Source: Neoceratodus forsteri
Lineage: Eukaryota > Chordata > Ceratodontiformes > Ceratodontidae
Direction of reading: 5' to 3'
DNA length: 64,000 nt
Assembly: GCA_016271365.2 (NCBI GenBank)
Contig: CM057456.1
Location: 887,154,001 to 887,218,000 of the forward strand
The notes under the pieces are model-generated. The model had not been told where the DNA came from, did not search any database, and was given only the letters and a program-made list of their open reading frames with translations. The first letter of the stretch is position 1; each line of letters opens with the position of its first letter. Of this stretch, positions 11,075 through 21,760 are shown one piece after another. The position numbers and the translations under genes are program-made.

Positions 11075-12175
11075 TTTTTACCAAATTTTCAACATGGGGT
11101 TTTTGGAACCCCTCCTCATGAATTCTGTCATTATCGTGGCATTACTAGGCCCCGAAAGGTGATTTCATGGTCACTGGGTGGAACCACCTTTTGGGACTGA
11201 ATTACCAAATGACAGTGTCACAGTTCATGAAATAGGCCTCCAAAAACCCTATGTTGAAAATTTGGTGAAAAAATTCCCAAAAATGACTGTTTTATGAGCA
11301 TGCGTTGCGCTGTTCCTACGCATGCTCGTAAGTTTGTGAATTTTCAATATTTTCACTCCAGATTTTCAACATTGCCATTTTACCACACCTCCTTATGAGC
11401 AGTATAGCTGTCATTTTTCATATCTTGGCCAAAACGTGTTTATGCCCATGTAGCGTACAATGGCGCATTCGGTGTGAGAAATCAATGTTCGGGACAGATT
11501 AAAAAAATCACAGTGACATGGTTCATGAGCAGAGGTGTTAAAATGGCTATGTTAAAAATATGGTGAAATACGGCCATAAAATGACTGTGTTACGAGCGAC
11601 CATTGCGCAGTTTCCACGCACCCTCATAACTTCATGGATTTCTAATATTTTCAGTCCAGATTTTCACCACTGGCATTTTTCCACACTTCCTTATGAACAG
11701 TACAGCTGTCATTTTTCACACCATGGCCGAAATGTGTTTTCGCCACTCTCAGCACAGAAATGCGTGGTCGCTGTGGGAAATCACTGTTCAGGACAGATTA
11801 AGAAAATCACAGTGACACTGTTCATGAGCTGAGGTTACAAAATCCCTGTGTTCACAATCTGCTGTAAAAAATCCCCAAACTAATTGCATTACGGATGTGC
11901 GTTGCGCATTTTCTATGCACGCTCGTGACTTCACCAGTTTTTTTAATATTTTCACTGCAGAATTTCAACATTGCCATTTTTTGCACCTCCCCATGAACAG
12001 TACAGCTCTCATTTTTCACATCCTGTTCGAAATGTGTTTTCGCACCCGTGGTGCCAAATAGTGTAATCGCTGTGAGAAATCAGCTCTCGGCTAACAAACT
12101 GATATTGCCACTGTTCATAAGTTGGGGGTCACAAAAAAGCCATGTTGAAAATTTGGAGTGAAAATGCCAACAAAT
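11075..12175. repeat. ~300-bp tandem repeat array, three units plus partial
   Basis: Units begin near 11283, 11581 and 11881 (spacing 298 and 300 bp). Each has a GCGTTGCGC-like motif, then AATATTTTCACTCCAGATTT, a TCATTTTTCAC block, an AAATGTGTTTTCG block and a GTTCATGAG block. A partial, partly inverted unit precedes them: ACCAAATTTTCAACATGGGG at 11080 versus its complement near 11252. Divergence between units is about 20-25% by eye, so the array is old. Confidence 0.72.
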
Positions 12176-12189
12176 GCCTGAGGTGTTAG

Positions 12190-12535
12190 GGTTTCTGACC
12201 ATAATGCCCCAGCCTGTAGAGATTGAGAGGCATCAGGGGTGTGACTTGGGATTCTCGCCTGTAATGCTCATACCATTCCACACCCTACAGCCAGTGAGAG
12301 GCATCGAGGTGTGCCTTGGACTCTTTGGCCCCAAAGTTCACCCCACTCTCCTATGCAGGACCCATCTCACTGTATTTCCTGATGGAATGTGGTGAGCATA
12401 AGTGCCAAAGACCCCAAGGCACACCATGACACTTGTTAGTGTCTGCAGGATAGGGTGTGGTGAAATGGCATGGCCATTATGCCTGATGACCCAAAGGTAC
12501 ACCCTAATGCCTGTCAGTCTCTGCAGGGTGGTGGT
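12190..12535. repeat. Foldback element, copy 1 of a family also at 35.27-35.46 kb
   Basis: The left arm (about 12190-12345) and right arm (about 12365-12535) are inverted copies with shared blocks such as AGGTGTGCCTTGG and AAGTTCACCCCACTC against GTGGTGAGCATAAGTG. The apex AATGTGGTGAGC / CTCACCCCATTC and the CCTAATGCCTGT ends match the hairpin near 35288-35440, so the two loci share a family. No target duplication was resolved. Confidence 0.6.
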
Positions 12536-12539
12536 GGGG

Positions 12540-13067
12540 TTGGCTTCAGTTCAATACTTCACTGCCATTCCTATTATGCAGCTCTCTAACTCCTACACTA
12601 CCAATGCCAATGCCAGCAAGCAAACATTCGTCATTGACAAATGCTTGTTCTCAGTAGTAGTTATAAATGTGTACTCTGGAACTCTGAGCTGCCCTTTTTG
12701 TTTCTAAATTCCATTTTTATAGCGTGGCAAGCACTTCAGTCTGGGAAGCTGATGGGAGATGTGGTAGCACAGTGATGCCAACCAAGGAACATCTTGGATT
12801 AGTGTGGGTGTGACTCTGGCTGATCAGTGAATGAAGCACAATCAGAAACTAGATTTGCAAACTGCAAATAAAGAGATGTGTTGAGAAGTTAAAATGTGTT
12901 TGTTTATGTGGCTCAATGGGTTGATATGAGGTTTGCCGTATTAGTGGTTATAATAATGGTGGATCAGTGTTCTACAAAAGAATTTAAAAGGGGCTAGGAA
13001 CTTATTTTTAATAATCAATGCCCGTGTAAAGCAGCTCTACAGGTATATAAATTAAAGGTTAATGCAA
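12540..13067. other. Non-coding stretch, no feature seen
   Basis: Mixed AT-rich sequence between the foldback and the right border of the 4.9-kb insertion. No ORF with family motifs, no repeats beyond short runs. Confidence 0.45.
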
Positions 13068-13074
13068 GGTTAGT

Positions 13075-13447
13075 AGAATCTCAGTAACCAATCAAAGATT
13101 TCCATTTTCCAGAACCTTTTTATAATAAGCATTTGGGCCTGCAGAACCTGATATAGCACCTTAACCCATCTTATAAAGTGTGTGTGCCCAGTTGGTACCT
13201 TTTAGGAGTTTCAAACAAGTACCCCCACTTCACACAGTTAAAGGCTTTTTCTGCATCCAATGTAAGGATCACTGCCCCATGATTAGCCACTGTTCGAGAC
13301 CATCTGTGTATCATGCATAGGGTTCTTCTAACATTAGCCTTCCCCTGCCTCCCTTTTACAAAGTTGGTATGGTCAGGGTAGATTACAGCTTGGAGAACTG
13401 GCTCCAATCTGGTGGCAAAGATTTTTGCAGTCATTTTATAGTCAACT
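13075..13447 (-). pseudogene. L1-alpha ORF2: RT fingers/palm piece
   Basis: Read from 13447 downwards, this piece encodes MTAKIFATRLEPVL, DHTNFVKGRQGKANVRR and the first catalytic Asp block ILTLDAEKAFNCVKW, followed by a YLFETPKRYQLGT segment. These are RT blocks 1 to 3 of canonical L1 ORF2. A frameshift near 13190 precedes a VKVLYQ segment. It is bounded on the right by the hAT foldback (TSD at 13448-13455) and on the left by the 4.9-kb insertion. It joins to HGTRQGCP at about 8150. Confidence 0.8.
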
Positions 13448-13455
13448 GTTAAGAG

Positions 13456-15221
13456 CAGAAATGTTTAATTGAAAATTTGCTATTTGTAACTTTGCCTTAC
13501 TTTTGGATTGTTTTAAGTGTAAATTGTACTTGAAAAAACACCTAAAGCAAGGTGAAGTTAGAAACGGCTATAATCCTCCCCCGCTGATCAATGGCCGATC
13601 TTTTCCTGGTGTCTAGTTGTCCCCTCACCCCCACCTGCTGATCACCAGCCCAACGTAGAATACAATTCCCTGCTGTCTAGTGGACCCCCTGCTGATTGCC
13701 GGCCCAATGTAACATAAAATTCCCTGGTATCTAGTGCCCCCTGCTGATTGCTGGACTGACATGTAAGAAATTTATACTTCTCTGTAGCCTAGTGAATCCC
13801 CCCTCCCAATCCCCATTCCCCTGTAATAAAAAAAAGGCAGTCCATTTTCCCTGGTGTCTAGTGAACCCCCCTCGCTATCAACAATCCCCTGTAATAAAAA
13901 AATGGTTGCCCCATTCTCTGGTATCTAGTGGACCCCCCTCTCTATCTCCAATCCCCTGTAATAAAAAAATGGTATCCCCATTCTCTGGTGTCTAGTGGAC
14001 CCTCTCCCTATCCCTGGACCAATCCCTGTAATAAAAAAATGATAGCCCCATTCCCTGGTCTCTAGTGGACTCCCCCACCTCCCCACCCCAGCAGATAATA
14101 TCCCACCACCCCACTAACCCCAACCCTGACCCCAGGTGACTGGCACAGTCCTCCGCTCTCCACCATGTCCATCTGCCTTAGATGTCAGTGAATGAGCGTG
14201 TGCATATATAAGCACATGCTCATTCATTGCCAGCTCCTGCTCATTCATTCAGCTCTGTCGGTGGTGCAGACAAGAACAGAGGGCTGTTCCAGTCACTGGC
14301 AGGGGTTCAGGATAGGGAGAAAGGCGTGGTGGACCTACCACGCTATTCCCCCCATCCTGATCCCCCGCCAGCAACTGGAACAGCCCTCTTCTCTTGTCTA
14401 TGCCACCGACAGAGCTGAATGAATGACCGCAAGCTGGCCTGCCAGTGAATGAGCATGTGCTTTTACAAGCACGTGCTCATTCATTGACAGTTCAGGCAGT
14501 CAGCCAAGGTGGAGAGTGGAGGGCTGTGCCAGTCGCCTGGGGTCAGGGTAGGGAGTGGGGTTGAGGGGCACTACCTGGCTGGTAGGGAGTTGGGGGGTCT
14601 GATAGACACCAGGGAATGGGGCTACTATTTCTTTATTACAGGGATTGGTTGGGGGATAGGGATGGGGGTCCACTACAAACCAGGGACAATGGACTACCTT
14701 TTTTTTATTACAGGGGATCGGGGATAGGGAGGGGAGTCTGCTACACAGTAGGGGAAATGGACTACCTACAGGGGTTTTTGGATAGGAAGGGGGCCACCAG
14801 ACACCAGATAAGTATATATTTCTTGCACATTGGGCTGGCGATCAGTGGGGGAGGAGACCACTAGACACCAAAGAATTTTATGTTGCATCTGCTGGTGATC
14901 ATGGGGAGGGCACTGGACACCAGGGAATTATATTTTACATCGGTCCAGTGATTGGTGGAGAAGGGACCACTATACACCAGGGAATTATATTTTACATCAG
15001 GCCGGCGATCAGTAGGGAGGGAACCACTAGACACCAGGGAAGTTTATTGTGCGTTGGGTGGTGATCAGTGGTGGGAATCACTAGACACTAGAAAAAAAAG
15101 TGAAATGCAGAGTTTTTTGGGGGGCAAATTTGGGCTTCACACTGCAGATTAACTCTGCAAAATAAGGAAAATCCGTGAATTAATCCAAAGGAGTGGAATT
15201 TCCCAACTTCACCCATCTCTA
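13456..15221. mobile_element. hAT-type palindromic foldback element 1 (non-autonomous)
   Basis: Flanked by GTTAAGAG (13448-13455) and GTTAGGAG (15222-15229), an 8-bp duplication with one mismatch. The left end is CAGAAATG and the right end, complemented, is TAGAGATGGG; this matches the hAT pattern of Y-A-G starts with 8-bp duplications. The interior is one huge imperfect palindrome centred near 14335. The left arm (about 13600-14090) carries ~65-bp minisatellite units with GGTGTCTAGTGGACCCCCC; the right arm (about 14590-15080) carries their complement. Nested small palindromes TGAATGAGC...GCTCATTCA lie at about 14190 and 14447. There is no transposase. It lies in L1-alpha between TDQLHS and the MTAKIF segment. 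Confidence 0.8.
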
Positions 15222-15229
15222 GTTAGGAG

Positions 15230-15760
15230 TGTAGTTGGTCTGTAGGAAGCCATGGGGAGTGGTCCTTACCTGTTTGAGGCAATACTGTGACTGTAACTGA
15301 TCGCATGGATGGGGACAGTATTCTAGACTCAAGTCTGTCACCTATCATGTTAAACAGATGGATATGGATGTACTCTAAAAAGAAAAAAAATATAAAAATC
15401 GATGTGTAGGCCATCTGGCCCAGGTGTCTCCCCTCCTGTCAACATTTTCACTGCTTTGGCTAACTGACCTGCAGTTTCAAGGACAGTTAAAGTACCAGTC
15501 AACTGTGCGGGTGCTAGAGTAATTGGGGTCTTGTTGAAAAAACTATCAAATTGTGCTAGTGTTGGGCTAACCTCCCTAGTATACAACTTTCTGTAAAATG
15601 AGCAAATCACTTCTTCAATGGTGTCCCTCTCAGATGTTTTTGCTTTAGTGTCAAGTTTGATCTGTGCAATAAACCTGGTGCTTTCCACCTCTTCAACTAC
15701 CAGACTAGTAGTTTCCCCCTCTAGCCCCATCTAAAATTGCCCAGCTTGTGTCAGCAATAT
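15230..15760 (-). pseudogene. L1-alpha ORF2: linker and RT N-terminus
   Basis: Read from about 15760, this gives VICSFYRKLYTREVSPTL, then AKAVKMLTGGETPGPDGLHI, the conserved PGPDG RT entry block. After a frameshift near 15395 come LFNMIGDRLESRILSPSMR and QTGKDHSPW, corresponding to the segment before RT block 1. It ends at the target duplication of the hAT foldback. The frame is broken at least once; the family is unmistakable. Confidence 0.8.
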
Positions 15761-16062
15761 AGATTGTTCTGTCACAGCACTGGTCAAGGTGTTAAACTAC
15801 TATTTAAGCCTTTGCAGTGTGTGATGCAGGGCTCCATCAGGGTTTACCATGTGATCTCTCCATGTGGAGAATTTTTACCTCTAATATTTAAACTTCTGAA
15901 GTTTATTCTTTGTGCTGATGGTTGGTGTATAAGATCATCAGGACCCTTATCAATGCTTTTAATGCCTCCCATGTGGTGGAGAACATGGTGTCCCCCTTTG
16001 TTTACAGCTAAGTACTCAGACATTCCTTTTTTATGACCCTGATATACTCAAGCAATACAGGA
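15761..16062 (-). other. L1-alpha ORF2 linker, degenerate
   Basis: By position this is the poorly conserved linker between endonuclease and RT of L1-alpha. I see no clear motif, and frames are interrupted. There is no sign of another insertion here. Confidence 0.5.
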
Positions 16063-16810
16063 TCAAGCTTCCACTCTGTAGGGTGGTGGGGGAGTACCCC
16101 CATGGTCAGCCACAAACTCACTGGACATGATCTGATATGAGGAGGGATTCATAACTGGCCTTGTGCACTGCTCCAAGGGACCCCATGGACACCAGTACCC
16201 TATCAATATGGGCATAAGAGGCATGCATGTGGGAGTAGAAACTATAGACCCTTCCTGTGGGGTTTTCATGACACCAACTGTCAGTGAGGCTATAGAGGTT
16301 TATTAGGTCAAGCAGTGCTTTGGCACTCTGGAAAACCTGGACAAGTGAAGGGTTCAACCTGTCCAAAACTGTGTCTGTGACACAATTAAAATCCCTCCAA
16401 TCACCCAAGGGCCCTCAAATTGCACCATACCTAGGCCAAGCTTCTGCTACATAGGGGGATCATCCACATTTGGGCCATATACTGACCCAGCCATCACACA
16501 TTGCAATATGAACCAATGTATGTCTACCCCTGGTAATTTTTGATGTGTTTACCTCACCAGGAAAGTTGGGCTTTAGCCAGACCACTGTGCCCCTAGCTTT
16601 AGAATTAAAACATGCCAGGTGCCCCCAAGTATGAGGCAGTCTGGGCCATTTCTTGTGCTATCATGTGCGATTCTTGCAATTATTAGATATAACACTTTAA
16701 TATTTGAACTTTGCCAAAGACTTTTTCTGCTTTGTGACATTCTTATGGTCACAGCTTGTCAGTCATTATCTCTAATTAAGTTGTGATTACCACAACCTTT
16801 TCACCTCCAG
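16063..16810 (-). pseudogene. L1-alpha ORF2: APE-type endonuclease
   Basis: Read from about 16810. A TTGCAAGAATCGCAC stretch (about 16670) encodes LQESHM, the L1 endonuclease motif with the catalytic Glu. RGRHTLVHIAMCDGWVSIYG follows near 16530-16470. The block 16408-16118 gives GDWRDFNCVTD, where the usual GDFN is interrupted by WR, then NPTGRVYSF, HIDRVL and the terminal ISDH. Together these are the main APE signatures. Frameshifts lie near 16600 and 16420. The ORF2 start is not precisely placeable. Confidence 0.75.
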
Positions 16811-17487
16811 GGTAAGCCTGAATTTTCAACTGCAAGCACTGACTTAAAACTAGAGAAAAACTGGTGTAACACTTACTGGAGAATGTTTCCTGTTGTTCTC
16901 CCTCTCCTCTACCTCCCATAACAGCAACAATAACTCATTCCCCTCCAAAAAGCACAATGAACACAACAGTAAATAGACAATGACTCCCCCCACCTCTTTT
17001 CAAACTAACAGCAGCTTGAAACAGCTTCCCTTGCAAACATTTGGTGGATTTATAGTGAATCATGGATGCTTTGAAGTAGCATCATATTATTACATTTAAC
17101 CAATATGGGTATCATGTCAGCTTCCCTGGGTATCCTCCAAATACCCTGAAGCCAGTGATCAGTTCATAGGATAGGAAAAAAGGAAAAAAAAAAACCTTGC
17201 AACCTGGGACATCTGAAAGTCTGCTCACTCAGATTCTGTTACTGCTCCACTGACCTTGCAGCTTTGGAATGCTTTAACTCATCACCCATGTATTCATCAG
17301 TGGGGAAGACAACAGTCCTCTTCTGGTGCAGTCGGAGAGTTAACTGCTGAAAAGGGTAGACTCATTGTTGGCAATTGCATCAACCATTTTGTTACATTAC
17401 AAAGGCCACCAGAAAGATAATATGTGGAAAGGGGAACTGTTAAATATCAAGAGTGGTAGTGCTCCGCCTGGGGACAAGTAAGAGGGG
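16811..17487 (-). other. L1-alpha inter-ORF spacer, ORF2-proximal half
   Basis: No ORF. By order on the minus strand it lies between ORF1 (29.1-30.2 kb) and ORF2, with the retrovirus inserted in its middle. With 28569-29120 the spacer totals about 1.2 kb, similar to the ~1.3 kb spacer of L1-D. An A-run lies at about 17176-17193. Confidence 0.55.
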
Positions 17488-18038
17488 TGTAGATCTGCCC
17501 GCTGTATGGGCCCTCATGTAGGCTCATACACATGCTAATGCAGCATGAGGTACACTTGTATTTACTCATACTTACTATGATGTACTTAGGAACTGTACTT
17601 GGCATGATTATTTTGAGGTGCTTGTGTGCCACCTACAGCCATTTTTCAGGATGCTATGATCAGCATATTTTATGAATCATTGTACTGTAACCCAAAAGCA
17701 GCCTTAGTCAGCATAATGCTTATCACTGTGTACGAACAAAGCCTAACTGTCCTATGTGCAAGCTGCCCACCAGTCTCCACCAATCAAATTGCTGTATTTT
17801 GTTCTGCCTTTTACAAGAGCCCATTACTTGGTAACACACTCTCTTATCTCTTAGAATAATAGTTCATGTGAGCCTGTTGTTCTCTGAGTTTACATGACAA
17901 CATCACGGTGCATGGGAAACCCCCGAACTCCCAGCAGATACGCTGTTTTCTACATGTTTTGGGAATAAACATTCTTCTGTGATACCTGGGCTTCTGTGTC
18001 ATGTTTTTTCAACAGGTCTAGATCCCTGCCACCCAACA
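17488..18038 (+). repeat. 5' LTR of endogenous retrovirus
   Basis: 551 bp, TG...CA termini, about 90% identical by eye to the 3' LTR. It contains a poly(A) signal AATAAA at 17964-17969, which defines the R/U5 side. No clear TATA box was identified. The divergence between LTRs argues for an old insertion. Confidence 0.88.
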
Positions 18039-18042
18039 AATC

Positions 18043-18060
18043 TGGCGACCACTGCAGGAC
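18043..18060 (+). promoter_or_regulatory. Candidate primer-binding site
   Basis: TGGCGACCACTGCAGGAC begins four bases after the LTR end. The TGG start and position fit a tRNA primer-binding site; I do not assign the tRNA. Confidence 0.55.
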
Positions 18061-18110
18061 CGATTTGGATGGAACCGAACCAGTACGCCAAAGGGTACAC
18101 AGGTAAATGG

Positions 18111-18250
18111 GATTGGGAATCATGAAGGCACTCGAACCTATGCCCGTTGTTCACAGCTCTTTTTGGAAAGCCACTAGGGACTCCCACATCCTAAACAGGA
18201 CTGGGAACAATGAAGGAGCTTGGACCTACGCCCCTTGTTCAACTTGCGGT
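18111..18250 (+). repeat. 88-bp direct duplication in the retroviral leader
   Basis: GACTGGGAACAATGAAGG-type sequence occurs at 18111 and again at 18199. Each is followed by a CYTACGCCCSTTGTTCA-like block. The duplication is within the untranslated leader between primer site and gag. Confidence 0.6.
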
Positions 18251-18479
18251 ACAGCCCAGTAGGACTTCCGACCCAAACATTTGTGACTGCCTAGCTGTTG
18301 AGGTCAAGGTGAACTGGTACACCTCAGACTCTTGGCTGGTGCAGGAAGAAGGGAGTTTTCCAAAATGGCCATTAGTACAGAACTCAGATTAGACAAATTA
18401 AACTTTCTCATCTCCATGGAGGTTGGGGAGATTTCACGCTGGATGTGTAATCACAGGTTAATCAGGTGCAATATGCCTG

Positions 18480-19990
18480 TAATCTGTTAATGAAGGCAAA
18501 GCCTACAGCTAAGTAAGATGATCAAAATGGTGTAATTGTTGCCACCCTATATGTTGCATTGCAAGCAGTGGAAATGGAGGTCCTAGCTCTGAAAAAGGAG
18601 TTGGGCTCTAAAACAAGGGAAGCAGGGGTGCAATGGAGGGACTCAGAATGAAAAAATGAAAAGCTTAGGAACAAGACTCAGACTGAACTTGAAAGTGTGG
18701 TACAGGAAAGAGATAGGGAGATTTTTGGGTGGAAAGAGGATTGTGAAAGGTTGCAAGAGGATAAGAGGCATGTGTTACAGTTGAATAAGTTGCTCACAGG
18801 TATGAATTATACATTGCGAAGTGAGTATGATGAGTTAGGAGAGGAGTTTGAGAAATGCCATAATGCTTTGGACAGAGGACTTAGGGAGAACAGTGAGGTG
18901 AGCGCCATGTACAGAGTTTTGCAGGATCACGTCAGTAAAGGACAGTACAGAGGCAGATTGGATCATTTGATGTGTAGAATTAAGATGACAAAATTACACC
19001 AACAGTCAGCAATCCTGAAGGGTCATGTGAAAACTATGCCATATGCTTGACTAATTGACCTGTCATCATTGGAGGGTGACAACAGCGATGACAGAGATGT
19101 TCAAGATGGTGGACCTTGGGACACCGGAGGGTTGAGGCCTCACCCTCGGGTAGCCACATTCAACAAAAAGGATAAGGATGAGATAGAAGCCTTCGTTCAG
19201 AGAGCAATTACAAACACTGGGATCTCCGATTTCCAGGCCCAGGCACTAAAACAAGCAGTCAGTGATATGCTGAAAAAGGAGATGGAGAAGCAGATCTTCC
19301 TTCGGGGAGTGGTTACTGCCGCTGCCGAGGTGATCGCCAAAACCATCACTGGGCGGGAAGGAAGCCCAAATGCCCTACAGTCCACACAGACCATCCAGAA
19401 CATTGTGGACAAAAAATAAAATAGGCCACATGGCCCCTAATGGCAACCTTAGTTGCCACTTGGAAAAAGTGCAGAATCAGTGTGAAACGCTCAGTCTGGC
19501 ACCTGAACATTGGGTACAGGTCTTGAAACAGACCGTAGACTCTATGTTGTGGGCCAAGTTGCGGGAAGGCATACGCAATGATGCTGGAGACCCGTTTGAC
19601 AGAGTAGCGGCCCACCTCTTGGCAGTGCACGACCCTAACATGGTCAACATGATGCTAGTGATGCAGGTAAAACAGCGCATCAAAGAGACCCCAGCCCAGT
19701 ACGAAAATCATTTGTGGCTCACATACAGTGCAGGCAAAGATTTGTCTGTTGAACATCCAGACAGGGAGTCGATCAAATACAAATGCCTGTTTTTGAAAAA
19801 CCTCCAACTGGCCATCCGCGGAGAAGATGGAAGTGGTCATATTCCCAGATGGGAGTATTTCCATGGCATCATGGAGAAGGTGGAGCATGTTTACCAGATC
19901 TATGCGAGAGACCTTGACTTGGGTTCTAAGCCCAAGGTGGCTGTTGGGCAGGGTGGCACAGATTTATCCACCTAGTACACAGTGGAAAGA
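18480..19990 (+). pseudogene. gag: Retroviral gag region, frameshifted
   Basis: Read in three frames. An N-terminal part (about 18540-19050) is strongly charged with heptad-like leucines, a probable coiled coil, and includes ERLQEDKRHVLQLNKLL. A middle part (19069-19419) is acidic at first and then helical. A capsid-like part (19370-19975, another frame) contains a VQVLKQTVDSMLWAKLREG segment. In-frame stops occur at 19050 and 19419 and the frame changes near 19400. I see no CCHC knuckle in 19900-20400, only basic segments (about 19990-20160). Role: structural polyprotein. Confidence in the gag call rests mainly on position between leader and protease. Confidence 0.6.
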
Positions 19991-20403
19991 AAGCCTAAGG
20001 ATTCCCAGCAAGAAAAGTCCTTGCACCAGAACCGAGGTGGATAAAACAACAAGCAGAAATATCGACACAAGTCGAACTAGCGAAACGCAAAGGACAATGA
20101 AGGACAAAAACAATGGTCCTGGCCTATATATAAATAGAAGAAGGAGAAAAATGCACAACTTTGAGGTTTTCAGTACAAGGTTCAATCCCTTATGGCTCAT
20201 ACTCCCGCAGAAGTCATGGCAGCCATTCCCTCCACTCTCCCTTTGGAGGAGGAAGAACCCAAGGAGGGGCAGCCGGTCAGAATCCCCATGTGCTGCAGCA
20301 GTACAGATGCTCAAAGAGGTAGACACCAGCCTTTATGACACCTCACAAGAGCAGAATGGATTGAACTGATGGCATCAGGCCCTGGTTTAAATTCTTACTT
20401 CTT

Positions 20404-21760
20404 TGGTTACTGATGACAGTGGACACCCATGTGTAGAAGCGCTGTTTGGGGGACACCAGCTTGAATTACTTCTGGACACGGGCACTGCTGTTTTTGGGCT
20501 GCTTCAGGGGGCTGAGGTTTCACTGCTATGCAAATGATACCCAGCTCTACATGTCTTTCGCTCCCAACCAGGATAGTGCTCTCTTGGTCTTTAACAGCTG
20601 CCTTGCAGAAATCCAGGACAGGATGAAATCCAGCTGGTTGAAATTGAACTCTGATAAGGCTGAAGTGTTAGTTGTGAATCCAGGTTTCCGGATAAAGGAG
20701 TCGGTAGCAGGGTGTCCCTTTGGGCTTCAGCTGGGGAATAGTCAGCTGTCTTCCTCAGAACAGATGCATGACCTAGGGGTGCTCCTTGATAATAGGCTGA
20801 CACTGCATTCACAGGTCTCTGCAGTTGTCAAGCCCTCTTTTTGCCATCTCAGGAACATCGTTCGGGTCAAGCACCTTATTCCAACCAGTGACCTGCCAAC
20901 ATTGATCCACGCCTTTGTGTCCTCACACCTGAACTACTGCAACTCCCTCTACCTAGGGCTTCCGGGGGATGATATCCACCGCTTGAAGTTGGTGCAGAAC
21001 ACTGCGGCATGGCTGTTGACTGGGGCTACTCTTTCAAGCCACATTACTTCTCTGCTGTAGGGACTGCACTGGCTGCCTGTTCAGTGGTGGATCACCTTTA
21101 AGGTCAGTCTTATGACCTTTAAAGCCCTACATGAACAGGGCCCATGCTACCTGCAAGAGCTTCTGGTTCCTTACTGCCCCGCCCGCCAACTCCGCTCAGC
21201 TGATAAGAGGTTGTTAGAGAAAACCTCTGGCTCACGTGCTTTTATGTTTGCAGCCCTGACCCTGTGGAATTCTCTGCCTTGTCAGATTCAAGTGTGCTAG
21301 ACCGTGTGGAGCTTTAAAACAGCTTTAAAGACCTTTTTGTTCTGCCAGGCATTCAGTGACTAGCCATGTAATGTGCTCCTGCTTGTTTTTGTATTTTTAT
21401 TACTTGATTTTAACTGTGCTTGATACCTATGTTTTGATTTTTTAATTGTTTTTTATGAATTGTACAACGCTTTGATTTTAGAGATTGCGCTTCATAAATA
21501 AAATTATTATTATCAGGATGATCTGCAGAACTCTTATTGGTCAATGGGGAAGGCCACTTCCACCTAGACCTTTGAGGGGACTGTTACCACAACCTACTGG
21601 TCTAAACTGGTACCTGTCATCATTGGTAACTTAGAAGTGAAACATTGTTTTGATCACATGGTCTTATGTCATCACCAAAGCATTCTTGGATAGACTTCCT
21701 CTCTAGGTACGGGTGCCTGGTTGATCTAGCTAACAGGCTACTACTCCAGGTACCCAGCCA
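20404..21760 (+). pseudogene. pro: Retroviral protease region split by a LINE
   Basis: The aspartic protease active site is visible as LLLDTGTA, with the DTG codons at 20475-20483. The C-terminal part resumes after the LINE at about 21513, and a DFLSRYGCLVDLANRLL segment (21693-21750) is in the position of the conserved protease C-terminal motif. Between lies an L2-like LINE insertion (20509-21512). Stops are present on both sides. No intact protease can be made. Confidence 0.65.
20509..21512 (+). mobile_element. 5'-truncated L2/CR1-group LINE inside the retrovirus
   Basis: Starts with LRFHCYANDTQLYMSF, the RT catalytic box with Asn in place of the first Asp, then KSSWLKLNSDKAEVLVVNP, YLGLPG and a C-terminal RSADKRLLEKTSGSRAF segment. 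The ORF runs 20446-21060 and 21112-21300, with a stop at 21058-21060. The 3' end has an ACAACGCTTTGATTT box followed by an ATAAAATTATTATTA tail, typical of L2-like elements. TCAGG at 20504-20508 and 21513-21517 is a candidate 5-bp target duplication. It is younger than the provirus it interrupts. Confidence 0.8.

Larger units (their letters stand above)
8164..13067. other. 4.9-kb repeat-filled insertion within the L1-alpha RT
   Basis: The L1-alpha coding sequence stops at 8163 and resumes at 13068. The two sides carry the same 7-mer GGTTAGT (8157-8163 and 13068-13074), a candidate target-site duplication (GGTTAGTG versus GGTTAGTA if taken as 8 bp). The interior has no credible gene. It is built of two related hairpin elements, a 105-bp and a ~300-bp tandem array, a foldback, and unassigned sequence. 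I cannot see clear terminal inverted repeats, so whether it is one large non-autonomous element or a pile-up of smaller ones is open. Confidence 0.5.

Noticed and set aside
11283..12175. CRISPR-like or regulatory repeat array
   Set aside because: Units are ~300 bp, diverged and contiguous without unique spacers, in a vertebrate genome; this is an ordinary tandem repeat.
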